The translations under genes were made by a program, and so were the position numbers. Positions 6,380-12,471 of a DNA stretch of 12,471 bases are shown here, in pieces (position 1 is the stretch's first letter; every line of letters begins with the position of its first letter). The notes under the pieces are model-generated. The model saw nothing but the letters and a program-made list of their open reading frames with translations, ran no database searches and was not told the origin of the DNA. Source of the stretch: Treponema sp. (GTDB lineage Bacteria > Spirochaetota > Spirochaetia > Treponematales > Treponemataceae); NCBI GenBank assembly GCA_012513125.1, contig JAAZCS010000304.1, positions 1 through 12,471 on the forward strand, written 5' to 3'.

Positions 6380-6946
6380 ATGAATAATTTACTAAATGAA
6401 GCTGTAACAAAAGCATTTATGCAACTTGTCAAGGACGTTGACAAACAGTCTGTACAACATTGGAATGAATCAGTATTTCGGTATATTCTTACAAAGGAAC
6501 TAGGAATGCAACATTGCTATGCAGAATGGAAACGAATTGACCTTATTTTTGATTCTGATTCTGATAAAAGTATAGGAATTGAGTTGAAATTTTACCGAGC
6601 TGTTTCAACTGAGAATTCAAAAATGATTACTCAAGGATTGAAGGGGTCTGCTGGGAAGAAAAATACAGAAGAGTTTATCAATTCTTGGAATAAACTTTTT
6701 GAACTTCAAGCGAGCAACTCTCCAATAGCTAAAGCATGGGGCAAACCGTTTTCAAAGCTTTATGTAGTACTTGTCACGATTGATGATAGTTCGTCAAAAC
6801 ATAAGAAATTTGCTGACAGCTATTTCAACAATTTTTCCATGAAACCAATTTTAAAAGAAGAAGAAAAGAAAGACAACCTTGAAATCAAAGTCGGAATATT
6901 TGAGGTGACGAAAAGTATTGAACTTTCCGATTTTTCAGTACAATAG
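6380..6946 (+). CDS. PD-(D/E)XK nuclease-like protein of unknown specificity
   Basis: I do not recognise a named family. The product from ATG 6380 has 188 residues, soluble, with no membrane segment. It carries the spacing of a PD-(D/E)XK nuclease core: Glu30 in HWNESVFRYIL, Asp54 in KRIDLIF, then Glu68 and Lys70 in IGIELKFYR. A helical C-terminal half follows. Related folds occur in restriction enzymes and other defence nucleases, and its place beside a restriction-modification pair and attC-like sites supports a defence or cassette role by inference. ATG 6380 has a weak GAG 6 bases upstream; GTG 6335 would add 15 residues but overlaps the end of the attC-like site and lacks a ribosome site. 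After the TAG stop the frame continues 19 codons to TGA (NFTGKSLEYMFYDSKSVAKR), so the stop could be a late mutation. No attC-like site follows. Confidence 0.6.
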   Translation: MNNLLNEAVTKAFMQLVKDVDKQSVQHWNESVFRYILTKELGMQHCYAEWKRIDLIFDSDSDKSIGIELKFYRAVSTENSKMITQGLKGSAGKKNTEEFINSWNKLFELQASNSPIAKAWGKPFSKLYVVLVTIDDSSSKHKKFADSYFNNFSMKPILKEEEKKDNLEIKVGIFEVTKSIELSDFSVQ

Positions 6947-7037
6947 AATTTCACAGGAAAATCCCTTGAATACATGTTTTACGACAGTAAATCGGTGGCC
7001 AAGAGATGAAAATAATAATAAATAGTATAAAATTGTT

Positions 7038-8273
7038 TTAGTTTCTCTTATCTTCTATTCTTTTTGTTTTCTTTTCACTTCTTGGAAGTTCTCCAATTCC
7101 AACAACTTTTACTATTGGAGTTAAATTAGTTTTTGATTTAAATTTACATGCTAATGTATTTGCAGTTTCAGTTTTATCAACACCAGACTCTACTTCCGTA
7201 AAAAGTGTCATTTGATCTTTACCTTCAATATGTTCTACAACTGCTCTATATTCACTTGAAGTTCCTGGAACTAATTTGATTATTTCTTCTATGGTGCTTG
7301 GGAAAATAATATTTCCTTTTACTTTTATCATATCATCACTTCTTCCCATTATTGGAGAAATACGAGGATAACTTGATCCGCAAGAACATTCACCTGTTAC
7401 AAAAGATGCTAAATCATGTGTTCTGAATCTAAATAAAGGTGCTCCTTCTTTTACAAGAGTTGTAAGACAAATTTCACCAATTTCGCCATCTTTTACTTTT
7501 TCACCAGTTTCAGGATTAAGAATTTCACAATAAACAAAATCATCAAATAAATGGATTCCACTTTCATTTGCACAATTAATACCAATTCCAGGTCCATAAC
7601 ATTCTGTTAAACCGTAAATATCATAAAGTTCAATTCCAAGTATGCTCTTAATTCTATTACGCATTTTTTCACCCCAGCGTTCAGAACCAATAACTCCTTT
7701 CTTTAGATAAATCTTATCTTTAAGACCTCTTTTTTCAATTTCTTCTGCTAAAAGTAGTGCATATGAAGAAGTGGCACATAAAACTGTTGACTTGCAATCA
7801 ATCATCATTTGAATCTGCTTATCAGTATTTCCAGGTCCCATAGGAATAGCCATAGCACCTAATTTTTCAGCTCCAAGTTGAAAACCAATTCCGGCAGTCC
7901 ATAGTCCATATCCGGGGGTAATATGAATTCTATCTTTATTTGTAATTCCAGCTAGCTGATAGCAACGTGCAAACATTGTCGACCAATCATCAACATCTTT
8001 TTGAGTGTATGGGATGATAACAGGAGTTCCTGTTGTTCCAGAAGAAGAGTGGATTCTTACAATTTTTTCTTCTTCAACTGTTGCTAAACCAAGAGGATAT
8101 TGTTCCCTTAACTCTTGTTTTGAACTAAATGGAAGTTTTTCAAAATCTGATTGAGTTTTTATATCTTCGGGATTTATATTCTTAAATTTATTAGTGTAAA
8201 ATGGATTTCCAAACTGTTTAACTCTTTTTATTTGATTTCGTACTAATTCAAGTTGTTTTTCACTGATATCCAT
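7038..8273 (-). CDS. Phenylacetate-CoA ligase family protein (ANL superfamily)
   Basis: This enzyme forms a CoA thioester of an arylacetate (phenylacetate, indoleacetate or a relative) using ATP through an acyl-adenylate; it acts in the cytoplasm. Seen: the phosphate-binding loop SSSGTTGTP (residues 76-84), YGLTECYGPG, FRTHDLASF, a small CSCG cysteine pair, the hinge-region GRSDDMIKVKGNIIFPSTIEE, and a basic C-terminal tail LPRSEKKTKRIEDKR that holds the usual catalytic-lysine region. At 411 residues it is slightly shorter than typical PaaK, lacking part of the N terminus. The start has GAGG 6 bases upstream and its own sigma-70-like promoter. It lies just downstream of iorA-iorB, which make aryl-acetyl-CoA, so it may work in reverse or reactivate excreted acids. 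Substrate is inferred from context. Confidence 0.88.
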   Translation of the reverse strand: MDISEKQLELVRNQIKRVKQFGNPFYTNKFKNINPEDIKTQSDFEKLPFSSKQELREQYPLGLATVEEEKIVRIHSSSGTTGTPVIIPYTQKDVDDWSTMFARCYQLAGITNKDRIHITPGYGLWTAGIGFQLGAEKLGAMAIPMGPGNTDKQIQMMIDCKSTVLCATSSYALLLAEEIEKRGLKDKIYLKKGVIGSERWGEKMRNRIKSILGIELYDIYGLTECYGPGIGINCANESGIHLFDDFVYCEILNPETGEKVKDGEIGEICLTTLVKEGAPLFRFRTHDLASFVTGECSCGSSYPRISPIMGRSDDMIKVKGNIIFPSTIEEIIKLVPGTSSEYRAVVEHIEGKDQMTLFTEVESGVDKTETANTLACKFKSKTNLTPIVKVVGIGELPRSEKKTKRIEDKRN

Positions 8274-8311
8274 ATTATGCCTCTGTAAATTCTTTTTTTT
8301 TGTTACTGTTA

Positions 8312-8340
8312 ATAGTAATATCGAGTATAAAAACTGTCAA
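8312..8340 (-). promoter_or_regulatory. Sigma-70-type promoter of the phenylacetate-CoA ligase gene
   Basis: On the minus strand TTGACA (8340-8335, perfect -35) is followed after 17 bases by TACTAT (8317-8312, 4 of 6 for -10). Transcription would start near 8305. The leader of about 30 bases contains a run of nine A (8301-8293) and the GAGG ribosome site (8283-8280). The ligase can thus be expressed apart from iorAB. Confidence 0.65.
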
Positions 8341-8350
8341 TAGAAACATT

Positions 8351-8932
8351 CTAGAAAAAATTTAAAAAATAATTTAGAGCTTTAATATTTAATTGAAGAT
8401 ATTCTTTCTTTATTAATTTCTGCATAGCTTTTTCAATTTCTTCTTTTTCAAATAGACCAAATTTACAAGAAACACTTAAAAGAAGAATATTTATGCACTT
8501 TGAACTGCCAATTTCATTACATGCTGTTGAAGTATCAACGACTTCAATATGACCAATATTTATATTTCGTAAATAATCAATTAAATCATTTTCAACAAAA
8601 CTCTTTCCGCTTAAACTGGCAGAAACTGGTTGAATTATCTGTTTATTAACAATTACAACTCCACCTTTTTTCAAATAATCAATATTTCTAACAGCCTCTG
8701 AAATCTCAAATGCAATAATTACGTCTGCTTGATGAAGAGGAATTAATGGTGATAATGGAGCCTCGTTTTCGTTTCCAAAACGTATATGGCTTACGACAGA
8801 ACCACCTCTTTGTGCCATTCCTATTGTTTCAGCCGAAAATACTTTATATCCTTTCATTAGTGCGGTTTGAGATAAAATCTTGGAAGCTAAAACTGTTCCC
8901 TGTCCGCCGATTCCACAAATTAATATATTCAT
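8351..8932 (-). CDS. iorB: Indolepyruvate:ferredoxin oxidoreductase, beta subunit
   Basis: The small subunit of the two-subunit, oxygen-sensitive enzyme that oxidatively decarboxylates indolepyruvate and other aryl pyruvates to aryl-acetyl-CoA, reducing ferredoxin. It corresponds to the gamma-type domain of 2-oxoacid:ferredoxin oxidoreductases. Seen: N-terminal GIGGQGTVLASKIL (residues 7-20), AETIGMAQRGGSVVSHIRFG, and PLIPLHQADVIIAFE, all characteristic of IorB. At 193 residues it has normal length. It starts 13 bases after the iorA stop, and that gap contains an AAGGA ribosome site about 6 bases before the ATG, so the two are translated from one message. It carries no cluster-binding cysteine motif, as expected, since these are in IorA. 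Confidence 0.93.
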   Translation of the reverse strand: MNILICGIGGQGTVLASKILSQTALMKGYKVFSAETIGMAQRGGSVVSHIRFGNENEAPLSPLIPLHQADVIIAFEISEAVRNIDYLKKGGVVIVNKQIIQPVSASLSGKSFVENDLIDYLRNINIGHIEVVDTSTACNEIGSSKCINILLLSVSCKFGLFEKEEIEKAMQKLIKKEYLQLNIKALNYFLNFF

Positions 8933-8945
8933 AATATTTCCTTTT

Positions 8946-10787
8946 TTAGCTTATTGCATTGAATGAACAGACTTGAGTACATAAAGAACAGCCTGTACAA
9001 AGTGATGAATCGATTTCAACTTTTTTAGTTGTCTTGTTGATGAACAAAGCAGGACAGCCCAATTCGCGAATACATTTTTGACAACCAGTACATTTATCAC
9101 TAGATATTGTCTTTGATTCCTTTTTTGTGTAACCAAGTTTTGTGGCTATTGAAATACAAGGAGATTTGAAAATCACCGCACTTACACCATCAACTAAAAC
9201 TGCACGTTTTACAGCCTCAACTGATTCATTTAGATTCATTGAATCAACTTTTTCTACACTCTTAACACCAATTGCTAAAAGTATTTTTTCAATGCTGATT
9301 TTTTCAACTATATCGCCCATCATTGTAATTCCGGTTCCTGGGTGAGGTTGATGCCCAGTCATGGCTGTAGTTGAATTATCTAAAATGCAAATTGTAATTT
9401 TTGCATTATTATAAACGGCGTTTACAACTCCTGTAATTCCAGATGCAAAAAATGTTGAATCTCCAATAAATGAAAAACATTTTCTATCAGATTCATTGTG
9501 ATAAAATCCTTGAGCCATTGTAATATCAGCTCCCATGCATAAACATGTATCACACATATCAAGAGGTTTTGCATTACCCAATGTGTAACAACCAATATCA
9601 CCACAATAAACAGTTTTTTCTTTTTTCATTGCCATTTTTACAGCATAGAATGACGCACGGTGAGGACAGCCAGCACATAAAACTGGAGGTCTTATTGGTA
9701 ATTCTGGCAACACATTATTTGAATCATTTTTTGTTTCAATCTGAAGAAATTTACAAACAACAGATTTTACATAATCAACTGAATTTTCGCCTGCACATGA
9801 AATAGTTTTATCTAATTTCCCTTTTATTTGAGCTTTAATGTTTTTCTTTCCACATAAAACTAACAGTTTTTCTTCAATTAATGGATCCAATTCTTCAATT
9901 ACTAAAATATCTTCTTTTTTTACAATAATTTTTTCCAAGAAAGAAGAAGGAAAAGGATATGGGGTTCCAATTTTTATTAGTGTAAGATTATTAATGTTTT
10001 GATTATCTGGATTTTCTTTTTTAATAATCGAAAGGGCTTCTTTTAAATAAGTCCAACTTATACCACTTGAAACAATTGCCTTTGGAAAATCATTATCATT
10101 TTCACTACTATTTAATGAACTTGACGAAAAGTAATCAGGTAAAATATTTTCATTTCTGTCAAAAATTCTTTTATGATTTAAATACGAACTACGAGGAAAA
10201 ATTACCCATCTAGAAGAATCTTTTTCAAAAACGCCTTTATTTCTTTGAATTGACAAATCTGGTAATTCAAAACTCTCATAAGCATGACAAACTCTAGTAG
10301 TTGGCCTAAGAATTACTGGTGTATTGAATTTTTCAGATAGAATAAAAGCTTCTTGAATCATTTCGAATGCTTCTTTTGGAGTTGAAGGATCTAAAACTTG
10401 AATTTTGGAATATTGGCCAAAAGTTCTTGTATCTTGTTCTTTTTGACTCGATATAGGACCTGGATCATCTGCACTAACAATAACCATGCCACCTTTTACA
10501 CCTACATATGAAAGGCACATCACAGGATCACTTGCAACATTTAATCCAACTTGCTTCATAGTTACAAGAGTTCTACTTCCAGAAAAAGATGCACCAGCTG
10601 CAACTTCAATAGCAACTTTTTCATTAACTGACCATTCAACATAAGTTTTTTTTTCGTTATTGTATTTTGCAATATATTCTATAATTTCAGAAGATGGGGT
10701 TCCAGGATAGCCTGAAACTAAATTTACGCCAGCTTTTAATGCTCCTAAAGCAATTGCCTGATTTCCCATTATCATTTGTCTATTCAT
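8946..10787 (-). CDS. iorA: Indolepyruvate:ferredoxin oxidoreductase, alpha subunit
   Basis: The large catalytic subunit binds thiamine diphosphate and passes electrons to ferredoxin. Seen in order: the pyrimidine-binding half with SGYPGTPSSE (25-34) and EWSVNEKVAIEVAAGAS; VSADDPGPISSQKEQDTR, typical of IorA; a variable middle; CAGCPHR; then the diphosphate-binding half with FIGDSTFFASG and CILDNSTTAMTGHQPHPGTG. The C-terminal ferredoxin-like domain has two [4Fe-4S] motifs: Cys 566, 569, 572, 578 and Cys 597, 600, 603, 607. All parts are present and 613 residues is the usual length. The start has AAAGG 7 bases upstream. It is the first gene of the iorA-iorB message and points to fermentation of aromatic amino acids in an anaerobe. 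Confidence 0.95.
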   Translation of the reverse strand: MNRQMIMGNQAIALGALKAGVNLVSGYPGTPSSEIIEYIAKYNNEKKTYVEWSVNEKVAIEVAAGASFSGSRTLVTMKQVGLNVASDPVMCLSYVGVKGGMVIVSADDPGPISSQKEQDTRTFGQYSKIQVLDPSTPKEAFEMIQEAFILSEKFNTPVILRPTTRVCHAYESFELPDLSIQRNKGVFEKDSSRWVIFPRSSYLNHKRIFDRNENILPDYFSSSSLNSSENDNDFPKAIVSSGISWTYLKEALSIIKKENPDNQNINNLTLIKIGTPYPFPSSFLEKIIVKKEDILVIEELDPLIEEKLLVLCGKKNIKAQIKGKLDKTISCAGENSVDYVKSVVCKFLQIETKNDSNNVLPELPIRPPVLCAGCPHRASFYAVKMAMKKEKTVYCGDIGCYTLGNAKPLDMCDTCLCMGADITMAQGFYHNESDRKCFSFIGDSTFFASGITGVVNAVYNNAKITICILDNSTTAMTGHQPHPGTGITMMGDIVEKISIEKILLAIGVKSVEKVDSMNLNESVEAVKRAVLVDGVSAVIFKSPCISIATKLGYTKKESKTISSDKCTGCQKCIRELGCPALFINKTTKKVEIDSSLCTGCSLCTQVCSFNAIS

Positions 10788-10817
10788 TTCTAAACCTTTA
10801 TCTCAAAAATTTGTATT

Positions 10818-10846
10818 ATTATACTAATTCTATCTACAAAATGAAA
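10818..10846 (-). promoter_or_regulatory. Probable promoter of iorA-iorB
   Basis: In the 64-base gap before iorA the minus strand has a perfect -10 TATAAT (10823-10818). A weak -35-like TTTCAT (10846-10841) lies 17 bases upstream. Transcription would begin near 10811, leaving a leader that includes the AAAGG ribosome site. The -35 is poor, so an activator or an extended upstream element may be needed. Confidence 0.45.
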
Positions 10847-10851
10847 CTATA

Positions 10852-12189
10852 TTAAATATTTTCCAATAGAGATTTTGCCTGATTCATAAAGTTTGAATTA
10901 ATAACTGTTGGAAATGCTAAATTAAATTCTTCAAGCAAAATAGATAATTCTGATAAGCTTTTTGTTTTTCCTAAAATAATCTCTGTATATCCGATTTCTC
11001 TTTCACTTTTAGCTTCTTTATTGAGCACATTTTGCACAAACAAAACTGATTCATATTTTGAAATTCTTTCTATTTTCTGTTGTGAAAGTGGAATGCTTTT
11101 AAAATTAATTATATAACCGTCGCTTTTTTTATTAATATTAAAAAGATTATTCATATTTGAATTAAATAGAGTTTCATAAGTATAAGTCATTCCTGATAAT
11201 CTTGAGTTTATTTCAATAAAATACCATTTATCTTTTGAAAAAATTAAATCAACTTGAGCTACTCCACAAAATTTTAATTCTAATGCAAGTCGATTTAATT
11301 CTTTTTTTAATTCAACTATTTTATACTTTTCATCATTTATAGGTCCAATTTTTATGCTTTGTTTTGGACTTGTTATTCCATATTTATTGATTGAAAAAAT
11401 AAAAGGATCCATAATTTTATATTGCAATTTAGGAATTTGAAAAAAATCGCAATCATAACTTCCATAAAGTTCAACTCCAAAATGTTTTCCACTTATGTAT
11501 TCTTCAATAATTTTATCAGAATTATTCTTTTTAAGCGAAAGATAATGAATTACTTGTTTTTTACTAACGGCAAATTCCATTCCATATGAACTGAGACCAT
11601 ATAAATCTTTTATAATGAGAGGATAATTCATTTTGTCTAATTTTTGATGAATTAATTCTTTATATACATTTTTACCAATTTCTGGATGCGGTTTGTCAAT
11701 ATTGTAAAGAATACTGTTTATGTAGATACTTTTAGGCGTAAGAAAATTATTTTTTACAAGAAAATCATTTGTTTTATTTTTATCAAAGCATATATCAGAA
11801 GTTTCAAGAGGATGACAAACTGTTTTGATGCCATTTTCTTTTAGTTTTTCGCCAATCAAAGAATCGTTAATCGAAATCCAATCAAATGGTTTTGTCCATG
11901 AAGAAAAAGCAATCGCCATATTTGGTTTATATGACAAAATCTTATTCACTATTAAATCGGTATCTACTGCATCAATAATATCATATATAATGTTTTTTGC
12001 TTTCAGAAGATTTCCATTTTCATCAATATCAAGAACAAAATTGGCAGGCTTTACTGCAACAATAATTATTTCTTCGTTAATATCATTAGAAAATTTTTCT
12101 AAAATTTCTTTTCTAAGAGGAATCGTTGTAAACTCATATGCGTAATTATCAAATGTTGATGTATTTGTGCTATATAAAACTAAACTCAT
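10852..12189 (-). CDS. ATP-grasp ligase of unknown substrate
   Basis: ATP-grasp enzymes activate a carboxylate as an acyl phosphate and join it to an amine, thiol or other nucleophile. Seen: an N-terminal Rossmann-like region (1-130), then the grasp fold starting near KTNDFLVKNNFLTPKSI, an ATP-contacting lysine in PLIIKDLYGLSSYG (Lys194), the linker IIEEYISGKHFGVELYG (229-243), and the metal-binding block QVDLIF with Asp314 and FIEINSRLSGMT with Glu326 and Asn328. Residues 365-445 form an extra C-terminal segment. All catalytic positions are present, so it should be active. Closest in style are carbamoyl-phosphate-synthase-like and amino-acid ligases, but I cannot assign a substrate. It lies upstream of iorAB on the same strand, although iorA has its own -10. 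No ribosome site precedes the ATG; the transcript is probably nearly leaderless. Confidence 0.8.
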   Translation of the reverse strand: MSLVLYSTNTSTFDNYAYEFTTIPLRKEILEKFSNDINEEIIIVAVKPANFVLDIDENGNLLKAKNIIYDIIDAVDTDLIVNKILSYKPNMAIAFSSWTKPFDWISINDSLIGEKLKENGIKTVCHPLETSDICFDKNKTNDFLVKNNFLTPKSIYINSILYNIDKPHPEIGKNVYKELIHQKLDKMNYPLIIKDLYGLSSYGMEFAVSKKQVIHYLSLKKNNSDKIIEEYISGKHFGVELYGSYDCDFFQIPKLQYKIMDPFIFSINKYGITSPKQSIKIGPINDEKYKIVELKKELNRLALELKFCGVAQVDLIFSKDKWYFIEINSRLSGMTYTYETLFNSNMNNLFNINKKSDGYIINFKSIPLSQQKIERISKYESVLFVQNVLNKEAKSEREIGYTEIILGKTKSLSELSILLEEFNLAFPTVINSNFMNQAKSLLENI

Positions 12190-12191
12190 AT

Positions 12192-12220
12192 TTGTACTAT
12201 ATTATAAAAAACTATATAAT
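12192..12220 (+). promoter_or_regulatory. Promoter of the 74-residue protein gene, predicted leaderless
   Basis: TTGTAC (12192-12197) and a perfect TATAAT (12215-12220) are separated by 17 bases. Six bases lie between the -10 and ATG 12227, so transcription should start at or next to the A of the ATG. There is no Shine-Dalgarno in the TTGAAAA that precedes it. Confidence 0.55.
12201..12206 (-). promoter_or_regulatory. -10 box of the ATP-grasp gene, inside the opposing promoter
   Basis: On the minus strand a perfect TATAAT ends 11 bases before ATG 12189, placing the transcript start about 5 bases ahead of the start codon, with no ribosome site. No convincing -35 is seen. It sits within the spacer of the plus-strand promoter, so the two probably exclude each other. 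Confidence 0.45.
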
Positions 12221-12226
12221 TGAAAA

Positions 12227-12451
12227 ATGGATATAAAAACACTTCAATTTTATACAGAAATTAAAAAGGATTATGAATTCACATATAAAAATAAAAAATA
12301 TGATTTATCATATAAAAAAGATAACAATGGTAAAGATTTAATTTTATTTGGATTACAATATCAACAACAGATTTTTCATTCTTTTAATGAATTGATAAAT
12401 AATGCTAAAATAGAAAATTCATTTTTTAGAGAAGTTATAAAGGTCTTGTAA
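12227..12451 (+). CDS. Small protein of 74 residues, unknown function
   Basis: The frame is complete, from ATG 12227 (MDIKTLQFYTEIKKDYEF) to TAA 12449-12451. The product is soluble and rich in Lys, Tyr, Phe and Asn, with no cysteine and no membrane segment. Alternating polar and aromatic residues in the first half (YEFTYKNKKYDLSYKK) suggest beta strands, followed by a C-terminal helix (FNELINNAKIENSFFREVIK). I recognise no family. It is divergent from the ATP-grasp gene, with only 37 bases between the start codons, and has a good promoter but no ribosome site. A partner or regulatory role toward the ATP-grasp protein is conceivable from the arrangement only. Confidence 0.6.
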   Translation: MDIKTLQFYTEIKKDYEFTYKNKKYDLSYKKDNNGKDLILFGLQYQQQIFHSFNELINNAKIENSFFREVIKVL

Positions 12452-12471
12452 AAAGAAAATGCATATTATAC

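Noticed and set aside
6947..7037. A closing attC or terminator after the nuclease-like gene
   Set aside because: No RYYYAAC box or stable hairpin with a T run was found in this convergent gap.
11825..12145. Plus-strand open frame of 106 codons inside the ATP-grasp gene
   Set aside because: It is a mirror of the AT-rich ATP-grasp coding strand, with Ser/Phe/Ile-rich composition typical of antisense frames.
1..12471. CRISPR arrays, tRNA or rRNA genes, insertion sequences
   Set aside because: No regularly spaced repeats, cloverleaf-like segments, rRNA stretches, transposase genes or terminal inverted repeats were recognised by eye.

Overview
The window looks like a chromosomal segment of a low-GC, host-associated spirochaete, most likely Treponema-like. 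The main clues are a methionyl-tRNA synthetase of the archaeal/eukaryotic kind (KFSKS signature followed by RGVGVFG) with a C-terminal tRNA-binding domain, which spirochaetes are known to carry, and a FemAB-type peptidoglycan branching enzyme. The anaerobic ferredoxin-linked metabolism fits too. Genus is inferred from protein motifs only.

Layout. (1) 1-2928, plus strand: 3' part of metG, a FemAB-family transferase, and a 63-residue charged protein, tightly packed as one operon. (2) 2929-7037: an accessory block with degraded, transferred genes. It holds a possible GC-rich gene remnant, a four-helix membrane protein gene with an AUA in the start position and an in-frame TGA, an integron attC-like site, a minus-strand restriction-modification pair (MvaI/BcnI-family endonuclease, then a 5-methylcytosine methyltransferase), a second attC-like site, and a plus-strand PD-(D/E)XK nuclease-like gene. 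No integrase is visible, so this resembles a short, decaying cluster of attC sites without an integrase. (3) 7038-10787, minus strand: iorA and iorB (indolepyruvate:ferredoxin oxidoreductase) and a phenylacetate-CoA ligase-like gene with its own promoter. (4) 10852-12189, minus strand: an ATP-grasp ligase of unknown substrate, divergent from a 74-residue protein of unknown function at 12227-12451. The two share 37 bp that holds two overlapping promoters and no ribosome binding site.

How the genes fit together. IorA/IorB convert aryl pyruvates, made by transamination of Trp, Phe or Tyr, to aryl-acetyl-CoA with reduction of ferredoxin. The PaaK-like ligase interconverts arylacetates and their CoA esters. 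The ATP-grasp protein could attach an acyl or amino acid to a product of this route, but nothing in the sequence fixes its substrate. In the accessory block the methyltransferase looks intact. The endonuclease reading frame begins well upstream of its first in-frame ATG, and a plausible promoter, Shine-Dalgarno and ATG lie one frame away, so the gene appears frameshifted at its 5' end. This would be a restriction-modification system on the way to becoming a lone methyltransferase, unless the missing base is a sequencing error or a phase-variable state.

The most notable observations are the paired attC-like sites bracketing reverse-oriented restriction-modification genes, the consistent signs of gene decay in that block, and the leaderless divergent promoter pair.
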